Shown here: positions 30,450 to 40,272 of the stretch, in pieces | Layout: every line of letters starts with the position of its first letter | Numbering within the stretch: position 1 is the stretch's first letter | Origin: a virus | Reading direction: 5' to 3' (one strand) | Virus record (IMG/VR): IMGVR_UViG_3300035698_023197 | Coordinates: 1-64,000 of that record | DNA: 64,000 nt | Position numbers and translations under genes: made by a program | The notes under the pieces: model-generated | What the model saw: the letters and a program-made list of their open reading frames with translations, nothing else | What the model was told of the DNA's origin: nothing | Databases searched by the model: none

Positions 30450-33310
30450 TAGTAGGAGAGTCGGAGGAAAGGAGCAGCGGCACAGACACCAGTTCCACTT
30501 CCTCCACCGTTGAGAATGGTGGTGTTGTCGTACGTAGAACGTGTCACGATCTGCGTCGAGGATATTATCCGGTCTACCACTGCGTCATGTTCTCCCAAAG
30601 CGTTAAGGAAGGTCACTCCTGTGAAGTAGAGACCCTCGTTGAGTTGCAGATTCGTGGTGCGGGTCATGGTGACTAGAGCAGCCCGGGAGCTCGTGGCGGT
30701 GCCAGTGTCTGTGGCGACGAATGTTGCGGTGACGATAACCCGGTCAGTGCTGGTCGAAACGACGGTGTGATCCCCGTTGTAGTTGGTCGATCCTGTGACT
30801 GTAAAGACGTCCCCTGCTTGCCAGACCGGGTGAACGTTGGTCGCCATGTCAAAGGCGATGTTGCCGAGACCGACGTCGATCACTGCTGTGAACGCCTCGC
30901 CGAAGGCCGACGCTGCTGTTACGTTCTCGGCTTGCCCACGCAAGGAGCCAAGACCAGAACCACCTGGGACACAATGCAAGAAAATGTCGATGTCTGATGT
31001 CGATCTGACTCGGAGAGTGGCAAGCGCCGTGTGAAGGCTTTGAAGGGTAATGCTACGATCGCCGACGCCAGAAGCGAGTAGTTGCCCCGCCGAGATAGAT
31101 GGGATGGAAACGTTGGCAGCAGGGGCGTCTCCGGGCCGTGGGGTGGAAGATACCAAGAAAGTGAGCTTTCGGGGCTGGGACACCAGAGAGCGAGAGACGC
31201 CAGCGATGACGGCTGTCACATCAGAAGAAAAAGTTTCCGTGATTTGTACGACGTTCGCTGATGTACCCACCACCTCGTATGTGCCATCATAGACACCACT
31301 AGTCTCGGAAATGGTGACGACATTCACTTTGTTGGTGCTACCGGCGAAAGCGTCGCCACCTGCCAATTCGCCGAAGTTGCCCACTGTCGTAGTCAGACCC
31401 AAGGTGCCACCACCATCATCAGCGATAGAAGCAACAGCATAAGCCCGTGTCTCCCGTTGCATCAGAGCGATTTGAACATCGAAGTTGTCGGTATCGACGG
31501 TAGAAATAACTGCCCAATCGATCTCGTGCTGAATGTTGGTGACTTCACCCCGTGAATGGCTGATGATATCCCACCCGGTGGAGTACGGAAACAACGTGAT
31601 AGACTCGTTTGGTCGTACGAGATTGAGAGCATCTCTATTGATCGACATCCCCTGCGGGTTGACGAGAATAGACTGTGACCCTTCGGAATTGTCTCGTTTG
31701 ATAACAACTTCTGACTTCGGATAAGTTGCCGGATCGCCCAGTGTAATAACAAGATTATTAGCAGAAGCGGCGGCGAAAATAACACCATCTCCAGGTAACA
31801 CAGTGTAGTCTGTGGCCACAGTAACCTCAACACCTCGTGTGAGTACCCCACCTTTGTCTTTGTAAGCCAGTGTGTCTTGCACCGAACTATGGAACAGGCC
31901 TCCAGCGTCCGACGCGAGTACCGCTAGGTCGAGTCCAGCACCCATGACGACGGAGCCGTCGACGGGGAGCAAGCCATGCAACCCAAGGATGGCTCCGGTC
32001 ATTGTGCCACCCGTAAGCGGAAGGCCTCCCCCGCTGCCCGTGAATAGGTTGTCTACATACTCCTTTGTTGCAGCATGTCCGTTGGCCGTTGGCGCATCGG
32101 AGAGGGTAAGGAGACCCGTCATGATACCACCAGACAATGATACCTGCAACGCCAATTGCGTTTCAACCCAAGATTTGGTCGTAGCCTGGGTGGCCACCAC
32201 AGGATCGCCGCTGAGGTTGAGACTTCCGGTCATCGTGCCGCCCGTAAGAGGAAGCATCAAGTCGGCGTAAGCCTTGTTAGCAGCCATACCAGCCGCCGTC
32301 GGCGTTCCGAACAGCGTCAAGTTGCCCGTCATCTGGCCTCCAGCGAGAGCTTGTTGGTCCACGTAAGTCTTGGTCGAGGCGTGTAAACCGCTGGTGGGAG
32401 CTCCGGAGAGGGTAAGAAGACCCGTCATCGTGCCGCCGAGTAGCGGCACCATAATATCCGTGTAGGCCTTGGTCGCTGCTTGGAGGGGCTGAGAAGGGCT
32501 GGCGTGGAGCAACAAGGCTCCGGTCATCGTGCCGCCAGAGAGTGGCACACCCGCTGCGGCGTCGACGTATTGTTTGGTCGCCGCCTGAAGAGACGCCGTC
32601 GGATCTGATGCCAGCAGCAACGATCCGGAGAGCGTACCACCTGTGAGAGCGAGTTTGCGGTCGGCATACTGTTTTGGTACAGCGTGCAGGGCAGATGTCG
32701 GGTTGGTGTGCAGGCTCAGGAAGCCAGTCATCGTATCACCAGCAACGGTGACTCGTGCTGTCAAAGCATCTGTCAAGCCGGTAATCTTTCCTTGGGAGAT
32801 GCTGTCGACGTTGGCGTCTTTAATAAGACTCCCAACCCACACCCCAGACTCTTTGACGAAAAGTCCACCTTCAGGGACCGAGGCAAGATCTACTCCAAGG
32901 AAAGCCGTCGGTTCAAGAATCGAAAGAACGGTCCATTTTGTGGTGTCGATCCCTGGCCGAGTTGCGGAGTTGACGGAGTTGACGATACAGACGTATGTGA
33001 GACCTGCGTCAGATACAACCCAACCCGACTGATAGATGGCCTCCGAAACCCAATCGCCGCCCCAAATGAGACCCTTTCCTCGGAAAGTTGGGAGTGTCTC
33101 GTCGACTATCTGCGCCAGCTTTACAGCAGACACCGTAGATGAGATTATCCCTTTTTGAGCTTGTGAGACAGCAGTTGGGTGGAGAGAAAGGCCGTCGATG
33201 ACGACGCTAGCTTCCGATGAGATGTCAACTACCTGTTCCTTGCCCGCAAGGTCGTAGTACTGGACGGAAACAATCTGCTCGAGATTGTTTGTGATATTGA
33301 ACGTAGGCAT
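30449..33310 (-). CDS. Tail fibre protein with GGTMTG repeats
   Basis: 953 aa from ATG 33310; a TTG two codons upstream is a less likely start. The N-terminal ~180 residues are globular. Then seven full and one partial ~30-residue repeats follow the pattern GGTMTG-x-L-x-L-x-x-x-PT...AATK-x-YVD (about residues 190-420), as in T4 long-tail-fibre subunits and many other phage fibres. The C-terminal half is beta-rich with several Gly/Thr/Val repeats and presumably contains the receptor-binding tip. It lies between the portal and a tube-like gene and overlaps the latter by one base. It determines host attachment. Confidence 0.88.
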   Translation of the reverse strand: MPTFNITNNLEQIVSVQYYDLAGKEQVVDISSEASVVIDGLSLHPTAVSQAQKGIISSTVSAVKLAQIVDETLPTFRGKGLIWGGDWVSEAIYQSGWVVSDAGLTYVCIVNSVNSATRPGIDTTKWTVLSILEPTAFLGVDLASVPEGGLFVKESGVWVGSLIKDANVDSISQGKITGLTDALTARVTVAGDTMTGFLSLHTNPTSALHAVPKQYADRKLALTGGTLSGSLLLASDPTASLQAATKQYVDAAAGVPLSGGTMTGALLLHASPSQPLQAATKAYTDIMVPLLGGTMTGLLTLSGAPTSGLHASTKTYVDQQALAGGQMTGNLTLFGTPTAAGMAANKAYADLMLPLTGGTMTGSLNLSGDPVVATQATTKSWVETQLALQVSLSGGIMTGLLTLSDAPTANGHAATKEYVDNLFTGSGGGLPLTGGTMTGAILGLHGLLPVDGSVVMGAGLDLAVLASDAGGLFHSSVQDTLAYKDKGGVLTRGVEVTVATDYTVLPGDGVIFAAASANNLVITLGDPATYPKSEVVIKRDNSEGSQSILVNPQGMSINRDALNLVRPNESITLFPYSTGWDIISHSRGEVTNIQHEIDWAVISTVDTDNFDVQIALMQRETRAYAVASIADDGGGTLGLTTTVGNFGELAGGDAFAGSTNKVNVVTISETSGVYDGTYEVVGTSANVVQITETFSSDVTAVIAGVSRSLVSQPRKLTFLVSSTPRPGDAPAANVSIPSISAGQLLASGVGDRSITLQSLHTALATLRVRSTSDIDIFLHCVPGGSGLGSLRGQAENVTAASAFGEAFTAVIDVGLGNIAFDMATNVHPVWQAGDVFTVTGSTNYNGDHTVVSTSTDRVIVTATFVATDTGTATSSRAALVTMTRTTNLQLNEGLYFTGVTFLNALGEHDAVVDRIISSTQIVTRSTYDNTTILNGGGSGTGVCAAAPFLRLSY

Positions 33311-33335
33311 CGGCAATAAATACCGCCCTCGTCAC

Positions 33336-35327
33336 TTAGCTCGCTTGTTCGCGTGCTCGCTGGGCGATCCGCACGGACGGATGGCTTGCCGCTTCCGTTA
33401 TGGGGGCCATTGACTCGAGGACGCCAGAGTCCATGGCCTCCTGAAGCGCTGCCTTATGATCAGCGAAGTCGATGACACCATCATTAGCTGGAGGGGGGCA
33501 GCTTTCGTCGAGTTTGTACTTGGACATGTTGTACTCGTCAGCCTCGACCAGTGAGACCTTCCCGGAAGAGTGAATGCGAGAAGCGTTTTCAAGAATCAAG
33601 CTGATGTTGTACTGGATGCCTGCAACTTTTTCGTCCAACTTATCATCAGCCTTTGAGTCTTCGTCGTCTGATTCAAGCAAGTTTGCCCGGCGCGTTTTGT
33701 GCGATTTGATTCCCTCGACCAGTTGATTGAGAGCCCTGTTGGCGCGAGTCGTAGAAGCTAACTCCTCTGGCGGCTCACCACCTTCGGGTCCTCCCAATCC
33801 ATCGTCACCAAGTCCAAGGTCGTCGCCGAGAGCGCCAAGATCATCGCCCGGGGGCATACCACCTGGTCCCATTCCGCCCGGTCCCATTCCGCCCGGTCCC
33901 ATCTCATCTTCACCATCGTTGCCAATAGCCTTGTTTATCGAAACAGCGAGCTTTGCGACATCAATGAACTTGCGCGGCAAGTGGAGGTATTCCTTGAAGA
34001 CGAGTTCGATGATCTCGCGATTTGGGATTTCCAGGGCCTGGCAAATGTCGACCAGCGAACGGGAAAGGTTGACCTGAGTCTCCATCGCGGCTGCATTGAC
34101 TTCTTCTTCGATCGATGAGATCTTGGACATCCGCACAGTGATCTTGTATTGTTCGGGGTCAACACCCTGGAACAGTAAGTGGAGTTGCGCCATACGGTGG
34201 AAGCCGGAAATGAGAGGCCGTCGCAGCACCCGCACCATCCGAGCAAACCGGATATCTTGCGATACCAAAGACCCTTGAGCGAGTCCGCCTCCGTCATCTC
34301 CGTGGCCAACATACGCTTTCGGCACACGGGCTCCACCAAAGAAACTCTTCGTCAGGTACTCCAAGTCGTGGACGTCCGGGACGTCGCGGTCTCCGTCCAT
34401 CTTCTGAACCTTGGTGTTGGTCTCCTCCGACCGGACTGGCAACCACAAGATCGAGTCGAGTGCCGGAACGTCGAAGCGAGATTGGAACGTGCCCTGTTCC
34501 GGGTTTACCATGATATTGTGGCGCATCAGCTGTTTGAAGTTGTTAATGGTCTCCATGGCCTCCATGACCGTCTGGTTTCCAACATCAACAAACACCACGT
34601 GCCGGTTGGGCATCGTGTGAAGACGGTACATCACCATTTGGTCAGTAGCCATCTTGATTTTCCGATACAGGGAAAACAAGTGATCGATGATACTCTTGCC
34701 GTACTCGGTGTCGGTATCTGCAATGCGGCGGAAGTGAAGGAACTCCCATGGTGCGAAAACACCCTCGTCGGACTCGAAGATAATGTCCTCTTCTTTCGGT
34801 GTGCCACCTTCCCACTTGAAGCCCAGGAGGCGACGGGTCGTCGGGTCCCACAGTCGCTTCATCGTGTGGTTTTTGACACCGACAACCTGTTGGATACCTT
34901 TGTCATTGCGGAGGATGCGCCGGAAGTCGTTGCCCGTGCCGCAGGTGTTGAACGCGATGGAGTAAATGTAATCCTCAGAGCGGATTCGCTCGAGCATTTC
35001 GTTGAGATCTTCCTCAACTTTCGGGTCGTTGCATTCGTACCAAAGAGACTTGCCGCTGCTGATGTCCGGTTGAGTGGACTCTTCCGCGTAAAGGTCGATG
35101 ATAGGCTGAACCAAGTCATGGTGCGACATCTCCTCCATTTCCTGGATGTGAGCGCTAGGGTCCTTCGACCCAAGAATGTATCGTTCCTCGAAGTCGTTGA
35201 GTTGGGACATTTGCCCCACATCGGTATGGTTGTACCGATCGACTTCTTGCCGCGTAAGGTTGACAGGGCTGGCCTCGTACCAGCCGAATGTCTTCCAAAG
35301 ATTGTATCTGATGCCGTTGTTAGCCAT
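33336..35327 (-). CDS. Portal protein (T4 gp20-like)
   Basis: 663 aa, in the range of gp20-type portals. The body has a portal stem and wing pattern: SLWYECNDPKVEEDLNEML, MVMYRLHTMPNRHVVFVD, then the SFFGGARVPKAYVGHGDDGG segment and a long helix with ARMVRVLRRPLI. The C-terminus adds a Gly/Pro/Met-rich low-complexity stretch (about residues 475-520, GPGGM units) and a helical, acidic tail. The portal forms the dodecameric DNA channel at the capsid vertex. The gene starts after a short region with repeated mini-ORFs. Terminase genes are not in the window. Confidence 0.85.
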   Translation of the reverse strand: MANNGIRYNLWKTFGWYEASPVNLTRQEVDRYNHTDVGQMSQLNDFEERYILGSKDPSAHIQEMEEMSHHDLVQPIIDLYAEESTQPDISSGKSLWYECNDPKVEEDLNEMLERIRSEDYIYSIAFNTCGTGNDFRRILRNDKGIQQVVGVKNHTMKRLWDPTTRRLLGFKWEGGTPKEEDIIFESDEGVFAPWEFLHFRRIADTDTEYGKSIIDHLFSLYRKIKMATDQMVMYRLHTMPNRHVVFVDVGNQTVMEAMETINNFKQLMRHNIMVNPEQGTFQSRFDVPALDSILWLPVRSEETNTKVQKMDGDRDVPDVHDLEYLTKSFFGGARVPKAYVGHGDDGGGLAQGSLVSQDIRFARMVRVLRRPLISGFHRMAQLHLLFQGVDPEQYKITVRMSKISSIEEEVNAAAMETQVNLSRSLVDICQALEIPNREIIELVFKEYLHLPRKFIDVAKLAVSINKAIGNDGEDEMGPGGMGPGGMGPGGMPPGDDLGALGDDLGLGDDGLGGPEGGEPPEELASTTRANRALNQLVEGIKSHKTRRANLLESDDEDSKADDKLDEKVAGIQYNISLILENASRIHSSGKVSLVEADEYNMSKYKLDESCPPPANDGVIDFADHKAALQEAMDSGVLESMAPITEAASHPSVRIAQRAREQAS

Positions 35328-35383
35328 AATTATCCAAAGTCAAAAAGAACGCGGTTGCCTGTGCTGTCCACAGTCATTAGCTA

Positions 35384-35598
35384 TTTAGCTTTAAAGCTAA
35401 AAGAATTTTTGGCTTTTAACGCGTTTATGGTTGAATTGTCGGGTTTCGTATACGCTGCAAGTAACCAGGGTTCTTCTGTAAGGGTTTCTTGAAACCATTT
35501 GATGTGTTCAGCGTCTTCATAGTCATGCTGGTCTTGTACCTGTTGAGGTACCTTGTTGCCAGTTTTCCAGCAGCTTATCGAAAGTATCCACAGTCATT
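35384..35598 (-). other. Mini-ORF region between baseplate wedge and portal
   Basis: The wedge gene's TAA overlaps an ATG (TAATG) starting MTVDTFDKLLENWQQG, which stops after 24 codons. In the +1 frame the sequence continues protein-like (QDQHDYEDAEHIKWFQETL... to KAKNSFSFKAK) until TAG near 35384. The 15-base start GCTAATGACTGTGGA is repeated at about 35370-35384 and opens a 15-codon ORF ending just before the portal ATG. It may be a frameshifted ~70-aa gene plus a start-site duplication. Confidence 0.35.
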
Positions 35599-37978
35599 AG
35601 CAGCGCTTCGTTGCAGCCACTTTCACGTCGCCGTTGATAGTCAGTGTTCGTACGGTCACCTTTTCACGGGAACTCGCTTGGATGCGTTCAATGTCGGAGT
35701 CGACGGAGGAAAAATGGACGCTATATTCGGTGACGCCATTCGTCGATGCCACGATGCGTTCGATTTCGGACCGGAGCAAATCTTGCTCGGGAAGCAACAC
35801 ATAATCCATGTAGCGAATAATGCGGCGGACGATGTTATCAGAAACGATGGCGTTGGCCTCGCGGAACTCGATATAAATGTCGGTGGCTGCTTCTAGTTGC
35901 CAAGCGATCGGATAAAAGTCAGAACTGAGTACCTCAGCCTTATCAACGTCGTATGAAGCTTTTGCTCCCATATCGCTGCGTACGGTGACGAGGTTGCTCG
36001 AGATGGTGGTGATGATGCCGACCGTGGGAGTCTTCCCGTCTTGGACGATCATGATCAAACCGCCGACGCACAGGATAGAGACGTTGGTGACGGTGAAAGA
36101 GACGGCACCTATCACCACCTCCGTGGCGAGTGTGGTCTTGAAAGGCTGTTGAACAGTATTTACGAAAAGTTCATGCTCGTCGGTTGGGTGGACGTCCGAT
36201 GGTGGCTCCAAGAGAACGTGTTCGACACCTTCGACGTCTGCAACTGCATCGTAAGCACCGCCGATCCGGTAAGGACAACCTGGAGTGAATGCGGTAAAAT
36301 ACGCGCTCACGGCAGTGGCGATACGCTCTTCCATGGTACGCTCGTCGATATCGAGAGCATACCGGTACCGGATGATGAAAGGCAAGTGGGTGCTGATGCC
36401 GTCGACGATGAGCACTTCATCTGTAATCATCTTGCGCTTATTGAGGTATTCCAGCAAGGCCCGCTTGAGGGGGAGCGACGGTGGAGCAAGTTGACCGTTG
36501 ACACCTTCAGCCCAAGCGTATACCCAAACCAGGTTGTTTTCTCGTGGCACCGCATTTCGGTGAAGAACCCCGGTAGCGAGCTTGATCCGGCCCGCTGTGC
36601 GGTCCACAAAATTCGAGGCCAGATAAGCGTAGTCGTCGACGGTGACGGCACGGTCATTAGACCGAATAAACGCCGGGATGTTTTTCTTGGCTGTCGTGAC
36701 GCTTTCACGGTCTTGACCGCCTTTGCCCGTCGTATAATCGTTGCGGATGAAGACGTTGCCTACGGAGGTCGGGAGAGTAGTGTTGAATGCACCTTGCGCC
36801 ACGTTTCCGTCTGCGCCTCCGCCGACCCTGTACGACACGGTGACGACGGCATTACTCGGTACCAAAGACCCGAAGATACCATCGCCGAATGTGACCACCA
36901 GACGATCAATCTCATCAAAATCAGTCGAGTATGCAAGGGAGGTCGAGGTTTCAAAGAGCAAGGAAAGCGTCTCGGTCCAGGCAATGCCATTTACGGTGAC
37001 ATCAACACCAGACTCGGCGATGTCACTGAGAAGGCCGGGCTGTTGAGAGGCGATAAAAGCTTCCGATGGTCCAGACGTGACGGGGTAAAAACTGGCCTTT
37101 ATTTCCCAGTTTTTCCGGTCGTCGGTGTCTAGAGGTGCTGCGAACGACTCTTGCCGGGACTCGCCTTGAGTAAGTTTGATGTTCCGGTTCTCGATGGTCC
37201 ACTTTCCTTGCCAAGTCTCGGTGCCAAGCCAAGGTCTATCCAGATAGAGTACCGCCCTATCTGCGGCGTCGTCTGGAAACTTGCTAATACCGACGATAGC
37301 GTATTCGTCCAGAGATTGTCCCGGGGAAGCTCCGAACACACCTGCAGCATACTGAGCGCCAAGCTTCAGGATGTGGCCTTCTGAAGTCGTGGTACCGAAG
37401 TTGAACGTACTATTGAACCGGACACCGTCAGTATTCACCAGCACCACGTAAGCTTGGTTTGGTACAAGTTGGACCTGTGCTTTTACTGATTCCAGTTGCC
37501 CGGTTGTGTCGAGGTTCCGCGCCAAAATGTCGCCGTAGCTGGAGATAGCTTCGACGGGAGTGAATCTACCTGGTTCGATGCGGTAATCACCCGCCACCTC
37601 CCAAGTGAGACCATTTGCGGACCGGATCTTGGTGCCCGACGGGATATTAATTTCCTCTGGGTAGATGGGTGGGCTGGCTGCTTCGGCATATACCTCGATG
37701 CTGGCCGAAGTAGACCTGCGAAGGCTGTACCCGGTTAGGCGGACGAAGTGGAGCAAAGACTCTCTGTGTACCAGGGTCTCTAAGAAGGATTCTTGCGTTT
37801 GCGCGTCCAACAAGAAAGACATCATCGTCGCATCGTACGCGATGAGTTCCAGCAGCACCGTGCCGAGGTCTCCAGCGAATAACGAATTCCAGACGTCGGG
37901 AGCAACGCGCTTGACGTGTTCTTGAAGCGCGATGACGTTCGAATCAAAGTCGCGGGCTGTATAGTCGATCTTTGGCAT
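35597..37978 (-). CDS. Baseplate wedge protein (T4 gp6 / P2 gpJ-like)
   Basis: 793 aa. The N-terminus (MPKIDYTARDFDSNVIALQEHV) and following AYDATMMSFLLDAQTQESFL helix are the classic opening of gp6/J-type baseplate proteins. The middle has VTFGDGIFGSLVPSNAVVTVSYRVG, the conserved GDG...G segment of the family, and NDYTTGKGGQDRESVTTAKKN. A C-terminal helical region dimerises wedges in T4. It forms the inner baseplate ring. The gene is divergent from the 38013 gene, separated by only 34 bases, so promoters there must overlap or lie within coding sequence. Confidence 0.88.
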   Translation of the reverse strand: MPKIDYTARDFDSNVIALQEHVKRVAPDVWNSLFAGDLGTVLLELIAYDATMMSFLLDAQTQESFLETLVHRESLLHFVRLTGYSLRRSTSASIEVYAEAASPPIYPEEINIPSGTKIRSANGLTWEVAGDYRIEPGRFTPVEAISSYGDILARNLDTTGQLESVKAQVQLVPNQAYVVLVNTDGVRFNSTFNFGTTTSEGHILKLGAQYAAGVFGASPGQSLDEYAIVGISKFPDDAADRAVLYLDRPWLGTETWQGKWTIENRNIKLTQGESRQESFAAPLDTDDRKNWEIKASFYPVTSGPSEAFIASQQPGLLSDIAESGVDVTVNGIAWTETLSLLFETSTSLAYSTDFDEIDRLVVTFGDGIFGSLVPSNAVVTVSYRVGGGADGNVAQGAFNTTLPTSVGNVFIRNDYTTGKGGQDRESVTTAKKNIPAFIRSNDRAVTVDDYAYLASNFVDRTAGRIKLATGVLHRNAVPRENNLVWVYAWAEGVNGQLAPPSLPLKRALLEYLNKRKMITDEVLIVDGISTHLPFIIRYRYALDIDERTMEERIATAVSAYFTAFTPGCPYRIGGAYDAVADVEGVEHVLLEPPSDVHPTDEHELFVNTVQQPFKTTLATEVVIGAVSFTVTNVSILCVGGLIMIVQDGKTPTVGIITTISSNLVTVRSDMGAKASYDVDKAEVLSSDFYPIAWQLEAATDIYIEFREANAIVSDNIVRRIIRYMDYVLLPEQDLLRSEIERIVASTNGVTEYSVHFSSVDSDIERIQASSREKVTVRTLTINGDVKVAATKRC

Positions 37979-38012
37979 AATGATCTCAGATATTTAGCGT
38001 TCTTTATACCTG

Positions 38013-38432
38013 ATGGATAACTTTGTCATTACACAAAAGGACTGGGAGATCGAACGCGATCGTCTGGTATCGGACCTAAAAAGCGGTGAGTATGCTAACA
38101 CAAGGGCTGCTGAGTATGGAATCTTAGTCCCGATGGAGAGTTTCTTCCGGATGTATTACTGTTGCTTGGCCTTGGGTATGCGCAAGTCTCCTGAGCATCG
38201 GGGCGATATAGTGAGAGGGGGACACAAGTTCTTGCAGGACCTAGCATTGTGGGTTGAACGCAGTCTCGACGACGGCGATCATTCTGACAACGATGAGCAC
38301 GAAGCTTCTGTCAGAAACGATATGAAAGGTCTCAACGCCGTGTTGGACGTCCTCACCTGCCAGCTTCCTCCCGAAGGCACAGTAGAAACCCCCAAAGACG
38401 ATGGTAACGCTAAAGACACTGAAACTGCATAA
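38013..38432 (+). CDS. Small unknown protein upstream of the gp46-like gene
   Basis: 139 aa, helical with a Cys-Cys pair in FRMYYCCLALGM and a Glu/Asp/Thr-rich C-terminal tail. It overlaps the start of the SbcC-like gene by 32 bases, so the two are co-transcribed and probably coupled. No family was recognised. Its place suggests a recombination or repair accessory, but there is no motif to support that. Confidence 0.6.
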   Translation: MDNFVITQKDWEIERDRLVSDLKSGEYANTRAAEYGILVPMESFFRMYYCCLALGMRKSPEHRGDIVRGGHKFLQDLALWVERSLDDGDHSDNDEHEASVRNDMKGLNAVLDVLTCQLPPEGTVETPKDDGNAKDTETA

Positions 38433-40272
38433 CCTCTTCGGTATCAAAGACGCCGAAGTCCAACTGGATAACCAAGGTCTAGTCGTCGTGTGCGGCGAGA
38501 ATGGTTCTGGTAAGTCTTCCATCTTCATGGAAGGCGTCTTTTATACTCTATACGGCCAGAGTTTCCTGTACGGCAAATCGCCCGGGGCTTCGGTCGTCAA
38601 CCGCCACGGCGGGAAAGGGGGATATGGCATCATGACTCTCGAAGTCGACGAGGTGGAGTACACCATCGTGCGAGCCAGAAACCATAAGCCCTACCGCACG
38701 GGCGTCTCCCTGTTTCAGGGGGAGATATCGAGGGACAACGACCTTACGGACGTCAAAAACCCGCAAGGAGCTATCACGAAGCTTCTGGGATTACCCGCCC
38801 GAACCTTCGCCATGTCGGTGATGTTCCCTGCCGAAATCACGCGGTTTCCAAGTATGGGAGATGGTGAGAGAAAGGCCGTACTCGACGACTTGCTCGAAAC
38901 CACGGCTCTAGATATGGCTCTGGAGATCACAAAAGGGAAGGTGACACTCCTCAAGGAGAAAGTCCGACAAACCGATTCCAAGCTTGATTCGGCGCAGACC
39001 TTGTTTAATACCTTGCAAAATGAGCTTGTCGAAACCGAGCAGTCTGCCAAAGGGTGGGCGGGAGAGCATAAAGCCCGGGTTGCTGGGGCTATGGGAGAAG
39101 TAAAAGCGCTCAAAGTCGAACTTGTGGACCTCAAAGAGAGTGTCGAGGGAGTGGAAGCGGCTGCGGCAGAAGACACCGCCCGATATTCTGACCTTCTGGA
39201 GCGCTCAAAGCGCGTCGGAGATGCCGTCCGTGACAAGAAAGGGGTCCTCCGCGAAGATATGAGCAGGTTGGAAACTGAGTACAACGCTCTCGAAAGGGAG
39301 CGGAGGGCGGCGGAGAGTCGGAAAAGAAAAGTCGAAGGCCTCATCGCGGCTGACAAGTGTCCAACCTGCGGCAACGACACGGACTGCACCCATTTGCACC
39401 AAGAAGTCTCGGACGCCGAATCCGAAATCGAAAAAGCCACAAAGGCATCGACGGAGACAGCAAAGCATCACAGCGAAGCCTTGGCACATTATCAAGGCGA
39501 CTTCCAAAAGCAGGTTACAGACGCAGATGATCTAGACATGGAAGCCCGTATGGCGGGCCGGGATGCGACAGACTCCGCGACTGCTGCGAGTGATGTGACC
39601 CGAGAGGTCGACACCATCAAAGCCCGCCTGAAAGCGAAAATCGAAGGAGCTAAAACGACGGCTCAAGAGACCAACCCACACACTGGTGGTGTCGAACGCC
39701 TGAGCGAAAGACTCAAAGAAGCCGAAAAAAACTGTGTTGTCCTGCACAACGCTTTGGGCGAGTTTGCTGCCGAGTTATCAGATGAGGAAATCCTGCAAAA
39801 GGTTTTCGGTCCGAAGGGTGCACGCCTTGCCATGATGGAACGGGCGATCCCGATGCTCAACTCAGAAGCTGCCCGAATCGCGGCGGTTATGGGAACGTCA
39901 ATCAAGGTTCAATTTGCCCTACGGAAGGATGGGGAGGCCTTCGCCGGATCTCTGCAAGTGGATGTCGACAACCCAGACGGGGCGGCAATTTACAAAGGGC
40001 AATCTAGGGGCGAGAAGCGAAGGGCGGACTTACTCATCTTGCTCTCTCTGCTGCAGTTGGCCATCTCTCGGGGTCGGCGATCTTTCCGGCAGGTATTTTT
40101 TGATGAAGCCTTCGAGAGCATAGACGAAGCTGGGGAAGAAGCCGTTATGCAAGTCATGAGGGATATTTCCAGACACTGTACCAGTGTCTTCACTATCAAC
40201 CACACTGCCGACCGAATTTCTTCGATGGCCGATAAAGTGTGGACTGTCAAAGACGGAACCATAGCAGCATGA
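38401..40272 (+). CDS. gp46/SbcC/Rad50-like recombination ATPase
   Basis: 623 aa. Walker A is GENGSGKS (32-39). Two long coiled-coil stretches flank a zinc-hook-like CPTC at about residue 320. The C-terminal half has the ABC signature-like QSRGEKRRADLL (about 534) and Walker B VFFDEAFESID (about 565). T4 gp46 has the same layout and works with the Mre11-like nuclease gp47 to resect DNA ends for recombination-dependent replication. No gp47 homologue was found in the window. Its TGA overlaps the ATG of the next gene. Confidence 0.88.
   Translation: MVTLKTLKLHNLFGIKDAEVQLDNQGLVVVCGENGSGKSSIFMEGVFYTLYGQSFLYGKSPGASVVNRHGGKGGYGIMTLEVDEVEYTIVRARNHKPYRTGVSLFQGEISRDNDLTDVKNPQGAITKLLGLPARTFAMSVMFPAEITRFPSMGDGERKAVLDDLLETTALDMALEITKGKVTLLKEKVRQTDSKLDSAQTLFNTLQNELVETEQSAKGWAGEHKARVAGAMGEVKALKVELVDLKESVEGVEAAAAEDTARYSDLLERSKRVGDAVRDKKGVLREDMSRLETEYNALERERRAAESRKRKVEGLIAADKCPTCGNDTDCTHLHQEVSDAESEIEKATKASTETAKHHSEALAHYQGDFQKQVTDADDLDMEARMAGRDATDSATAASDVTREVDTIKARLKAKIEGAKTTAQETNPHTGGVERLSERLKEAEKNCVVLHNALGEFAAELSDEEILQKVFGPKGARLAMMERAIPMLNSEAARIAAVMGTSIKVQFALRKDGEAFAGSLQVDVDNPDGAAIYKGQSRGEKRRADLLILLSLLQLAISRGRRSFRQVFFDEAFESIDEAGEEAVMQVMRDISRHCTSVFTINHTADRISSMADKVWTVKDGTIAA

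Noticed and set aside
32000-32750. Repeated GC-rich segments resembling a repeat array
   Set aside because: They are the DNA of the GGTMTG protein repeats of the tail fibre, diverged in sequence; not a CRISPR or non-coding array.
33316-33318. TTG start two codons before the tail-fibre ATG
   Set aside because: ATG at 33310 is the stronger start and no Shine-Dalgarno favours the TTG.
34179-35492. A 437-codon plus-strand open frame opposite the portal gene
   Set aside because: It is the mirror of a well-supported gp20-type portal; composition is His/Arg/Val-rich noise with no domain, and no ribosome-binding site or neighbour supports it.
36041-37132. A 363-codon plus-strand open frame opposite the baseplate wedge gene
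   Set aside because: Antisense shadow of a clear gp6/J-like gene with no motifs of its own.
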